64,000 nt of DNA from Ectothiorhodospiraceae bacterium (GTDB lineage Bacteria; Pseudomonadota; Gammaproteobacteria; Nitrococcales; Aquisalimonadaceae): NCBI GenBank assembly GCA_020831845.1, contig JAFIFV010000058.1, positions 1 through 64,000 on the forward strand, written 5' to 3'. Positions within the stretch are counted from its first letter, which is position 1. Every line of letters starts with the position of its first letter. This document shows positions 18,276 to 25,906 of this stretch, piece after piece. The position numbers and the translations under genes were made by a program. The notes under the pieces are model-generated. The model was not told the DNA's origin and did no database searches. It saw only the letters and a program-made list of their open reading frames with translations.

Positions 18276-20213
18276 TTAGAACTCCCAGGCGACGGAGGTG
18301 TAATAGAAGCGGCCGCGGATTTCGTTGGTGTAGGCCTCGTCCAGATCGGCCAGACGCTGGTCGGTGAGATTGTCGATCCCGGCTCGCAGGAAGAAGCCGC
18401 TGCCCAGCGCCTGGCTGACGCCGATATGGAACAACGTGTAGTCCCGGGTCCAGTTGCCGCTGCGGCGCTGGGAGCCGATGTACTCGGTGCGTACATGCGC
18501 GCTTGCGCCAGGCCAGGTGGGCGTCTCCGCCAGCAGGTTGAAGCGGTTGCGGGGGCGGCGTTCCAGCGCCTCGCCGCTATCCCGGTCCCGGGCGTCCAGG
18601 TAGGTGTAGTTGGCCCGCAACAACATGCCGTTGTCCCAGCGGTGCGCTCCCTCCAGTTCCACACCCTGGGTGCGCGCACGATCCACGTTGCGATAGGTGG
18701 AGAGCACCAGCTCGCCTGCCGGCGGATCACCGGGTTCGCAGTATTCGATACACTCCAGATCGATCAGGTCCTTGATGTCGTTGCGGAATACAGTGACCGC
18801 AGCTCGGCGACGGGCGTCCTCGAACTCAAGGCCCAGGCTGTAGCTGTCGCTGCGCTCGGGCTCCAGATCGGCGTTGCCGATGATGCGCCGAGGCAGCGTG
18901 GCGAATGTGAAGTCGTAATCGCCGGCCGCGCGGCGGAGGTCCGGAGCAGCGAAGCCCCTGCCGTAATCGGCTTTCAGCCGGGTGGTTTCCGTGAAGGCGA
19001 AAACGGCTCCGACCCGGGGACTGATCTCCCCGGTGTAATTGGTGTGGTCGTCGTAGCGGGCGCCGACGGTCAGGATCAACTGATCGTCCAGCAGGTAGCT
19101 GCGATTCTGCACCAGCACGCCACGGTGGCTCACGGTCTGGTCCAATTCCCGACTACCTTCCCGGTCGCGCCAGAAACGCTCCCGACGGTAATCCGCACCG
19201 ATGGTCAGCGTCTGTCCTCGCCCCCAGTAACGCGAGCCGCTCCAGTCCACGATATCGTCGGTGTGCTCCTCCTCCCGATCCACATGGTGTGCTTCGGAGT
19301 GACTGCGAGACCGGTACACATCCACGCGGGAACGCCAGTCGAGGCTATCGAAGTCGTACCGCACACCGCTGCTGTAGCGGAAGATGTCCATCTCACGGGT
19401 GTCGGCGCTTCCGCGCCTCGCCCGGCGCTCGTCGTGGGCGCCGTGGAAGAACAGCTCCAGCTCGTGACCGGGTGCCGGGCGGTAGAAGAAGCTGCCAAGC
19501 CCGGTGAAGGCCTCCCGCCCCTCGATCTCGTCCAGGCCCGGCTGATCCGGATTGAGCGAACCGTTCCGGTCCAGGTACTCCACGCTCAGCAGCGCTCCGG
19601 TGTTTTCTGTCACCGGCCCGGCCGCATAGAAAGACATATTGCGCTCCTCGCCACCACGTCTGGGATCCGTGGCGCCAACCCTTGACTGAACCCGACCCGT
19701 CCAGCTGTCCCCCGGCGGACGAACAATGACGTTGACCACGCCGCCGAGCGCGTCGGCACCGTACAGCGACGAGGTGGGTCCGCGCACAACCTCGATACGA
19801 TCAATGGCGGAGGTGGGGATCTGGGTGAGCCGGAAATCGCTGTGCCCCACCAGTTCATCGGTGTTATTGACGCGCCGGCCATTGATCAGAACCAGCGTCT
19901 GCGCCGGCTCGAAACCGCGAATACGGACCTGCCCCCGTCCGTCCTGTTCGTTGTCGGCGGCAACGCCAGGCAGATCCCGCAGCAGTTCGCCCAGGGTGGA
20001 TGCCGGCTTGCGTTCAATATCCTGCCGGGTAACTTCGGAATAACCGGCCGGGGCCTCCTCCCGGCGGATATGGCTTCGGGTGGCAGTGACCACCAGCGGA
20101 CTCAGTACTTCAGGTTCCGTCACCCGGGTCGCTGCTTCCTCGGCTCCAGCCTGTGCCCAAACGGCCATGCCGGCAAGCAACAAGCACGGCACCCCCCGTG
20201 TGTATGCGTGCAT
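18276..20213 (-). CDS. TonB-dependent outer-membrane receptor (BtuB/CirA-like)
   Basis: ORF 18276..20339, preferred start 20213 (MHAYTRGVPCLLLAGMAVWAQAGA); plug domain LSPLVVTATRSHIRREEAPAGYSEVTRQDIERKPASTLGELLRDLPGV, VEVVRGPTSSLYGADALGGVVNVI-type motif; C-terminal aromatic FYYTSVAWEF. Confidence 0.95.
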   Translation of the reverse strand: MHAYTRGVPCLLLAGMAVWAQAGAEEAATRVTEPEVLSPLVVTATRSHIRREEAPAGYSEVTRQDIERKPASTLGELLRDLPGVAADNEQDGRGQVRIRGFEPAQTLVLINGRRVNNTDELVGHSDFRLTQIPTSAIDRIEVVRGPTSSLYGADALGGVVNVIVRPPGDSWTGRVQSRVGATDPRRGGEERNMSFYAAGPVTENTGALLSVEYLDRNGSLNPDQPGLDEIEGREAFTGLGSFFYRPAPGHELELFFHGAHDERRARRGSADTREMDIFRYSSGVRYDFDSLDWRSRVDVYRSRSHSEAHHVDREEEHTDDIVDWSGSRYWGRGQTLTIGADYRRERFWRDREGSRELDQTVSHRGVLVQNRSYLLDDQLILTVGARYDDHTNYTGEISPRVGAVFAFTETTRLKADYGRGFAAPDLRRAAGDYDFTFATLPRRIIGNADLEPERSDSYSLGLEFEDARRRAAVTVFRNDIKDLIDLECIEYCEPGDPPAGELVLSTYRNVDRARTQGVELEGAHRWDNGMLLRANYTYLDARDRDSGEALERRPRNRFNLLAETPTWPGASAHVRTEYIGSQRRSGNWTRDYTLFHIGVSQALGSGFFLRAGIDNLTDQRLADLDEAYTNEIRGRFYYTSVAWEF

Positions 20214-20238
20214 GAGTCTGTCCCCCCCTGAATAAAAA

Positions 20239-20257
20239 GATAACGTTATAACATAAC
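20239..20257 (-). promoter_or_regulatory. Candidate Zur-like operator upstream of the TonB receptor/CobN operon
   Basis: Minus strand GTTATGTTATAACGTTATC, palindromic core GTTATAAC, 26 bp upstream of the start codon; resembles the gammaproteobacterial Zur core ATGTTATAATAT. Confidence 0.45.
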
Positions 20258-20310
20258 TCTTCATGGCAATTGCAAGCCTGGGAAAGCACGTGCGCTCAAC
20301 CCATTGTTGC

Positions 20311-20325
20311 GAATAATTCTCATTT
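20311..20325. promoter_or_regulatory. Partial Fur-box-like sequence
   Basis: GAATAATTCTCATTT matches the right part of AAATGAGAATAATTCTCATTT; left part poorly conserved. Confidence 0.3.
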
Positions 20326-20495
20326 CTGTTTATCATCATAATAGGTTCTACCGATAACGAATCGGATCAGGGGAAGACCGACGACCCACACCGCTGCGCT
20401 CGACCTCGGTTTCCTTTGCGGCAGCAGCAAGGCGCCGCCGCGAGGCAGGACCCGTTGAGCGCGCGGATTTACAGCGGACAGGGAGTGAATTTGCT

Positions 20496-20801
20496 GTGAG
20501 CGGCAGGCGCGAACCAGTGAATCTGGTGTGGTGGCTACTGGCAGGAGGCATTCTGCTGGGCATACTCATCGACAACCCTCTCGATTGGGATGCGGAGTTG
20601 CTGCGGGAACGCGAGAGCCGCAGTTTGCAGATGCACTCCGAGCCAGCGCGGGTCCGGGAACCATCCGTTCTGCTTTCCAGTACTGCAACCCCGTTCATCA
20701 CGCCCAACCACAGGAATCAGCATGTCGAGATCGAGCCCACGCAGAGCCATTTTCCATGGCACACCGGAACACCTCTCCTCCAGGAAGCCGGCAGCCGGTG
20801 A
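20496..20801 (+). CDS. Small predicted membrane protein
   Basis: 101 aa, GTG start; one hydrophobic segment VNLVWWLLAGGILLGILI; overlaps the next ORF, so tentative. Confidence 0.3.
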   Translation: MSGRREPVNLVWWLLAGGILLGILIDNPLDWDAELLRERESRSLQMHSEPARVREPSVLLSSTATPFITPNHRNQHVEIEPTQSHFPWHTGTPLLQEAGSR

Positions 20802-21459
20802 AGCCCCCCGTATGCCCAACGCGCAAGTGATCGAGATGATCCGCATGGGAAATCTCCAGGGCATCTGGCGCCCTTTCCTGATGGCGCTGCGCTCGGGATA
20901 CGTGGACACAGGCTATCAGCGGCTTGCCGCGGACGGCACGCTCCGACCCACACTGCTGACCATGATCATGATCAAGGCGCCGATGGAGGTTGTCTCGGCC
21001 GCTGTGGAGGCGGGTGCGCGCTGTGACCCCGACCACCTGATGGGCGCGGCGGCCTCGGGAGAGACCGCCAAGCTGCAATGCCTGCTGGAGCGGGGCCTCC
21101 TGCCTGAAGGCATGTCCATGGCGCCGGAGTTCCTGTTGCTGGCGGCAGCGAACAGCGGCAGCGTGGAGATGTTGACGCGCATCTGGTCGTTGCCCCACCG
21201 GTGGGACGCGGCGCGCGCTCGCGAGGAAGTCAGGGTCTTCGATTGCGTGGTGCAACGGGAGCATGCGGAACGCGTGATCCCCTTTCTGCTGGAACGCGGC
21301 ATCGGCCCCAGCGGGCGCTGGATGGCCGAAGGAACGCACCGCCAGCATCTATCGGCCGGTATTGCGCGCCAGCTCCTGGCCAGGGGCTGGCAGTTGCCCG
21401 CCGCACAGGTCTCCGGTGGAAACAGCGGCGCTCACCGCGCTTCCGAAATCGTGCACTGA
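20722..21459 (+). CDS. Ankyrin-repeat-like protein of unknown function
   Basis: Met at 20722 preceded by ACAGGAATCAG; helical repeat text such as APMEVVSAAVEAGARCDPDHLMGAAASGETAKLQCLLERGLLP. Confidence 0.55.
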   Translation: MSRSSPRRAIFHGTPEHLSSRKPAAGEAPRMPNAQVIEMIRMGNLQGIWRPFLMALRSGYVDTGYQRLAADGTLRPTLLTMIMIKAPMEVVSAAVEAGARCDPDHLMGAAASGETAKLQCLLERGLLPEGMSMAPEFLLLAAANSGSVEMLTRIWSLPHRWDAARAREEVRVFDCVVQREHAERVIPFLLERGIGPSGRWMAEGTHRQHLSAGIARQLLARGWQLPAAQVSGGNSGAHRASEIVH

Positions 21460-21509
21460 CAGTCCGTCACCGGGGGGCGGTTGATCGCCCTCTCCATCCG
21501 TGCTGATAA

Positions 21510-21532
21510 TGCCGGTACATCAGGTACCGGCA
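21510..21532. promoter_or_regulatory. Perfect palindrome upstream of the TetR gene (candidate autoregulatory operator)
   Basis: TGCCGGTAC-ATCAG-GTACCGGCA, ends 6 bp before the start codon at 21539. Confidence 0.5.
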
Positions 21533-21538
21533 GGCTTC

Positions 21539-22237
21539 ATGGCACAGAACGTCGACAACAACAGCAAACGCGGGCGGCGTTACCGGGGCCGTACCACCGA
21601 AGAACTCAGCGAGGAAAGACGCCAGCGCCTGCTTGAGGCAGGCCAACGCATGATCGCCCGTGAGGGTTACGCCCAGATCTCCATCGAGCGCGTCTGTGCC
21701 GAGGCCCACGTCAGCACCCGGCACTTCTACGAACACTTTCGCTCCCGCGAATCGCTGCTGGTCGCCCTGTTCGAGCTGTTTCTGCAGGACATGATGCGCG
21801 TCGTCATCAGCAGCTTCGAGGCCTCCGGCAAGGCCGAGCGGGACCCGATGGAACAGGCCCTGGACGCGGTACGAGCGCTGGTACGATTCTGCATGGAGCA
21901 CCCTGCCCGTGCCCGCATCGCGCTGGTAGAAACGGTGGGCGTAAGCCGGGACATGGAACGACATCGCCGGCAGATCATCCGCGAGTTCGCAGGTATCGTC
22001 GCCGGCCTGGCGGACCAGCTCGCCAAAGCCGAAGTCATTCCCCAGGCTGATTATCACCTGCCCGCCATTGCACTGGTCGGCGCCACCAACGAACTGCTGG
22101 TGGAATGGCTGAGCGGGGAAACCCGGTTGGACAGGGAGCAGATGGAGAACCAGATCGCCGCCATCTACAAGGCCATCATCGAGGGTGCCATCGTCCGCGA
22201 GCGGCGGCGTCAGTCCAGAGCCACTCGTCAATCCTGA
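21539..22237 (+). CDS. TetR/AcrR family transcriptional regulator
   Basis: HTH RRQRLLEAGQRMIAREGYAQISIERVCAEAHVSTRHFYEHFRSRESLLVALF; ORF 21500..22237, Met at 21539 preferred. Confidence 0.92.
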   Translation: MAQNVDNNSKRGRRYRGRTTEELSEERRQRLLEAGQRMIAREGYAQISIERVCAEAHVSTRHFYEHFRSRESLLVALFELFLQDMMRVVISSFEASGKAERDPMEQALDAVRALVRFCMEHPARARIALVETVGVSRDMERHRRQIIREFAGIVAGLADQLAKAEVIPQADYHLPAIALVGATNELLVEWLSGETRLDREQMENQIAAIYKAIIEGAIVRERRRQSRATRQS

Positions 22238-22257
22238 CGGCCCAACCGGGCAACCTC

Positions 22258-23127
22258 CTACAACAGATCCAGACGACCGCTCAGATACCGTTGCTCCCGC
22301 GCCGGGTCGGCAAGCACGAACGCCACCCAGGGTTCATCGGGCTTGCGCAGCAACACAGCCTCCCCTGGCAACAGCAGCGGTCGTTTGAAGACCACATCCA
22401 GTTCAACGGCGTCCGCCGGTTGTTGCCCCAACAACTGCCCGGCGCAGCGGGCGAACGACCACATGCCGTGTGCGATCGCGCGGGGAAAGCCGAACAGCCT
22501 TGCCAACGTGGCATTGAGGTGAATCGGATTGATGTCGCCGGCGAGCCAACCGTAACGCCGGCCGATGCTCCCAGGCACTGCCCAGCCCGCCAGTTCCTCA
22601 TAGCCGCCCAGGTCCGGCTGCGTGAACGAGGCTTTCCCGCTGCGGCGGGCCCCGTTACGCGCCAGCATGGTGCTGTCGCTTTCCCAGATCAGCTCGCCGT
22701 CCGCCCCCAGGACACGGGTCTGCAGATCGAACTCCAGCCCCTGCCCCACCTCCCGGTGTCCATCCACTCGCACGTCCAGGTCCAGAGCCTCCGTCAGCGA
22801 GATAGCGCGATAGCGCCGCACCCGGTTCGCCACGTGCACCAGTCCCGGTAGACGCAACGGGAAATCGGCATGGGTCATCAAGGCCAGATGCAACGGTGCC
22901 GCAAGCACGTGGGGGTAAGCCAGCGGCAGCCTTGTCTCCGCCTGATCCCCGCACAGCGCAGCGTAGCGGCGAACATGCCTGGGGTCCGGTCGAAAACCGC
23001 CCAGCCTGGCGTGCATGGCCGGTATGGCCCCGCCCCGTGCGAGGCCCCGCTTACGCCCCAATCCTGCACGGACGAATCCGAGCAGCGTCGATGGCATGCG
23101 ATCGAATTCCAACTGGATCCGCGCCAT
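22258..23127 (-). CDS. MaoC-like (hot-dog) acyl dehydratase
   Basis: GDINPIHLNATLARLFGFPRAIAHGMWSFA is the MaoC hydratase motif. Confidence 0.9.
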   Translation of the reverse strand: MARIQLEFDRMPSTLLGFVRAGLGRKRGLARGGAIPAMHARLGGFRPDPRHVRRYAALCGDQAETRLPLAYPHVLAAPLHLALMTHADFPLRLPGLVHVANRVRRYRAISLTEALDLDVRVDGHREVGQGLEFDLQTRVLGADGELIWESDSTMLARNGARRSGKASFTQPDLGGYEELAGWAVPGSIGRRYGWLAGDINPIHLNATLARLFGFPRAIAHGMWSFARCAGQLLGQQPADAVELDVVFKRPLLLPGEAVLLRKPDEPWVAFVLADPAREQRYLSGRLDLL

Positions 23128-23129
23128 GG

Positions 23130-24476
23130 TCAGGCCCCGATCAGCGATTGACCGCAGACCCGGATTGTCTGCCCGGTGACGCCCACGGCGCCCGGCGATG
23201 CCAGGAAGGTGACCAGTTCCGCCACATCCTCCGGGTGCCCACCCTGGGATAACGCGTTCATCCGTCGTCCGCCTTCCCGGACCAGAAACGGCATCGCGGC
23301 GGTCATCTGCGTTTCAATGAAGCCCGGCGCGGCCGCGTTGAAGCGTATGCCACGTTCGGCCAGTTCCTCGGCGCGTGCACGAACATAGCCGATAAGCGCC
23401 GCCTTGGTCGTAGCGTAGTTGGTCTGGCCCACGTTTCCGGCAACGCCGCCAATGGAGGACAGGCAGACCACCCGACCACCGTCGGTGAGCTTGCCGGCAG
23501 CCAGCAGATGCGCGTCCAGCCGCAGGATAGCCTTGAGGTTCACGGCCAGCACGCTGTCCCATTCGCCTGCGGACATCTTCGCCAGCGTGCGGTCGCGTGT
23601 GATCCCGGCGTTGTGAACCAGTACGTCCACTCCGCCGGGCAGCGCCTCTGCGATGCGCTGCGGGGCGTTCTCGGCGGTGATATCCAGCGCCAGCGACGTG
23701 CCGCCCACGCTCGCCGCCACCGCGTCGGGCTTGCCGCCGGGCATGTCCAGGCACACCACGTGCGCGCCCTCCATGGCCAGCCGGTGGGCAGTGGCCGCTC
23801 CAATGCCCCGACCCGCACCTGTCACCAATGCGGTCTGCCCTGCCAGCACCTGCTCCACCGGCGCTTCGTCCAGGGCATTCACCTCCGTGGTCACCCGCAT
23901 CACCTGGCCGTCCACATAGGTGGAATGGGGCCCGAGGAGAAAGCGCATCGGCTGCTGCAACCGGCGCTCCGCACCCGGCTCCAGTACCAGCAGGTTGGCA
24001 CGGGCGCCGCGGCGCCCCAGCTCTTTCGCCAGTGAGCGCAGGAAGCCTTCCACGCCACGCTGGACCGAGGCCATGACCACGCTCCCGGCCGCTTCCGGCA
24101 GGCTGCTGATAATGACCACGCGTCCTTGCGGTTTCAGTTGCCGGACCATGGGGTGAAAGAACTCGTAGAGCCCGCTCAGCGACTCCGGCTCATCGGCAGA
24201 GGTGCAATCGAACACCAGGGCGTCCACCGCCTCGCCGCCGGCCTCCGGGCCGGCCCAGGCGGTCGCCTCGGCACCGGTCTCCGCCAGTAGTGACGGCAGC
24301 AACGCGCTGACCGCACTCTCGCCACAGGCACCGACGACAACCCGCTGCCCCTCCAGCGGCCGGGCACGATAACCGTGATCGGGTCGCGACAGCGCCAACG
24401 GCTGCGGCATACCGACCGTGCGGACCAGTCGCCGGGTGACCGGATTCTGGCCCAGTCGTATCAGATAGTCACTCAT
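23130..24476 (-). CDS. Long-form 3-oxoacyl-ACP/CoA reductase (FabG4-like SDR with N-terminal Rossmann-like extension)
   Basis: [20 protein letters not shown]-type VHNAGITRDRTLAKM, YATTKAALIG; Met at 24476 (MSDYLIRLGQNP). Confidence 0.92.
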   Translation of the reverse strand: MSDYLIRLGQNPVTRRLVRTVGMPQPLALSRPDHGYRARPLEGQRVVVGACGESAVSALLPSLLAETGAEATAWAGPEAGGEAVDALVFDCTSADEPESLSGLYEFFHPMVRQLKPQGRVVIISSLPEAAGSVVMASVQRGVEGFLRSLAKELGRRGARANLLVLEPGAERRLQQPMRFLLGPHSTYVDGQVMRVTTEVNALDEAPVEQVLAGQTALVTGAGRGIGAATAHRLAMEGAHVVCLDMPGGKPDAVAASVGGTSLALDITAENAPQRIAEALPGGVDVLVHNAGITRDRTLAKMSAGEWDSVLAVNLKAILRLDAHLLAAGKLTDGGRVVCLSSIGGVAGNVGQTNYATTKAALIGYVRARAEELAERGIRFNAAAPGFIETQMTAAMPFLVREGGRRMNALSQGGHPEDVAELVTFLASPGAVGVTGQTIRVCGQSLIGA

Positions 24477-25798
24477 CTCGCGGGTTCCTGTTGATTGAAG
24501 GACGCACAATCCGCATCACGCTCCAGGATGGCCACCACTCCCTGTCCACCGGCAGCGCAGACGGAGATCAGCCCACGGCCTTGCTCCCGTTCCGACAGCA
24601 GTTTTGCCAGCGTGCCGACCACGCGTCCGCCGGTAGCGGCAAACGGATGTCCTGTCGCCAGGCTGCTGCCGTGAACGTTCAGTTTCGCCGGGTTGATACT
24701 GCCCAGCGGCGTCGGCAGTCCCAGCCGGTCGCGACAGAAGGTGGCATCCTCCCAGGCTTTCAGCGTGCTCAGTACCTGGGCGGCAAAGGCCTCGTGAATC
24801 TCGTACAGATCGAAATCCGCCAGCGTAAGGCCTCGCCGCGCCAGCATACGCGGTACCGCATAGGCGGGCGCCATCAGCAGGCCTTCGTTCTCATTACGGA
24901 AATCCACCGCTGCCGTCTCGCCGGTAACGAACCAGGCAAGCACCGGCAGGCCTTGCCGGCGCACCCAGTCCTCGCTGGCAAGAAGCACGCATGAAGCGCC
25001 ATCGGTCAGCGGCGAGCTGTTGCCGGCGGTGAGGGTGCCGCTGCCCGCCCTGAACGCTGGTTTCAGCCGGGCCAGCTTGTCGGCACTGGAATCCGCCCGC
25101 AGGTTGTTATCCCGCTCCAGGCCCCCGCAGGCCGTCATCAGGTCGTTGAAGAAGCCGCTGTCGTATGCCTGCGCCAGGCGCCGGTGGCTTTCGGCGGCCA
25201 ACGCATCCTGCGCCACGCGCGTCACGCCCCAGCGCTCGGCGGTGATCTCGCAATGCTGCCCCATGGAAAGGCCGGTCTGCGGCTCGCTGTTGCGCGGAAT
25301 CTCCGGGACCATGTGGGCGGGGTTCAGCATGCGGGCAAACGCCTTCAGGCGGGCACCCCGGCTACGCGCCGCGTTGAAATCCATCATTGCCCGTTGCAGC
25401 CCCGGGTTGACGGCAATGGGTGCGTCCGAGGTGGTGTCCACGCCGCCGGCGATGCCCGCATCAATCTGCCCCAGCGCGATCTTGTTCGCCACCAGGATGC
25501 AGGCCTCCAGCCCGGTGCCGCAGGCCTGCTGGATATCGTAAGCCGGTGTTTCCGGCGCCAAGGCGCTGTTCAGAACCACTTCCCGGGCCATGTTCCAGTC
25601 CCGGGCGTGCTTGAGCACAGCCCCGGCGACGAACTCGCCCAGGCGCTCACCCTCCAGCCCGGTCCTGCGGACCAGCCCGGCCAGCGCCGTCCCGAGCATA
25701 TCCTTGTTGGACAGCGATGCGTACGCGGTTCCGGAGCGGGCGAATGGTATGCGGTTGGCGCCAACCACGGCGACGCGGCGCAGGGTTGTGTTTGTCAC
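24473..25798 (-). CDS. Acetyl-CoA C-acyltransferase (thiolase, FadI-like)
   Basis: IQQACGTGLEAC nucleophile region, NSSPLTDGASCVLLAS, HEAFAAQVL, GHPFAATGGR, C-terminal VCAAGGQG. Confidence 0.93.
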   Translation of the reverse strand: MTNTTLRRVAVVGANRIPFARSGTAYASLSNKDMLGTALAGLVRRTGLEGERLGEFVAGAVLKHARDWNMAREVVLNSALAPETPAYDIQQACGTGLEACILVANKIALGQIDAGIAGGVDTTSDAPIAVNPGLQRAMMDFNAARSRGARLKAFARMLNPAHMVPEIPRNSEPQTGLSMGQHCEITAERWGVTRVAQDALAAESHRRLAQAYDSGFFNDLMTACGGLERDNNLRADSSADKLARLKPAFRAGSGTLTAGNSSPLTDGASCVLLASEDWVRRQGLPVLAWFVTGETAAVDFRNENEGLLMAPAYAVPRMLARRGLTLADFDLYEIHEAFAAQVLSTLKAWEDATFCRDRLGLPTPLGSINPAKLNVHGSSLATGHPFAATGGRVVGTLAKLLSEREQGRGLISVCAAGGQGVVAILERDADCASFNQQEPAR

Positions 25799-25810
25799 GA
25801 ATGGATCTCC

Positions 25811-25846
25811 TGGGTAAGCACTGAAGTATTCACATTGCCGCGTTGC
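25811..25846 (-). repeat. Copy 4 of the 36-bp degenerate intergenic repeat
   Basis: Minus strand gcaaCGCGGCaatgtgaatACTTCAGTGCTtACCCa. Confidence 0.5.
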
Positions 25847-25897
25847 GGTCGGATTCTTCGCTATGCAGGCGCAGTGCGAAGAATCCGACCGTAACGC
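25840..25897. repeat. REP-like inverted repeat, 22-bp arms with one mismatch, 14-nt loop
   Basis: GCGTTGCGGTCGGATTCTTCGC ... GCGAAGAATCCGACCGTAACGC. Confidence 0.75.
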
Positions 25898-25906
25898 CTC
25901 GGGGCA

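Noticed and set aside
20214-20495. Cobalamin riboswitch upstream of the BtuB/CirA-like receptor
   Set aside because: I could not find a B12-box-like sequence by eye; a covariance-model search would settle it.
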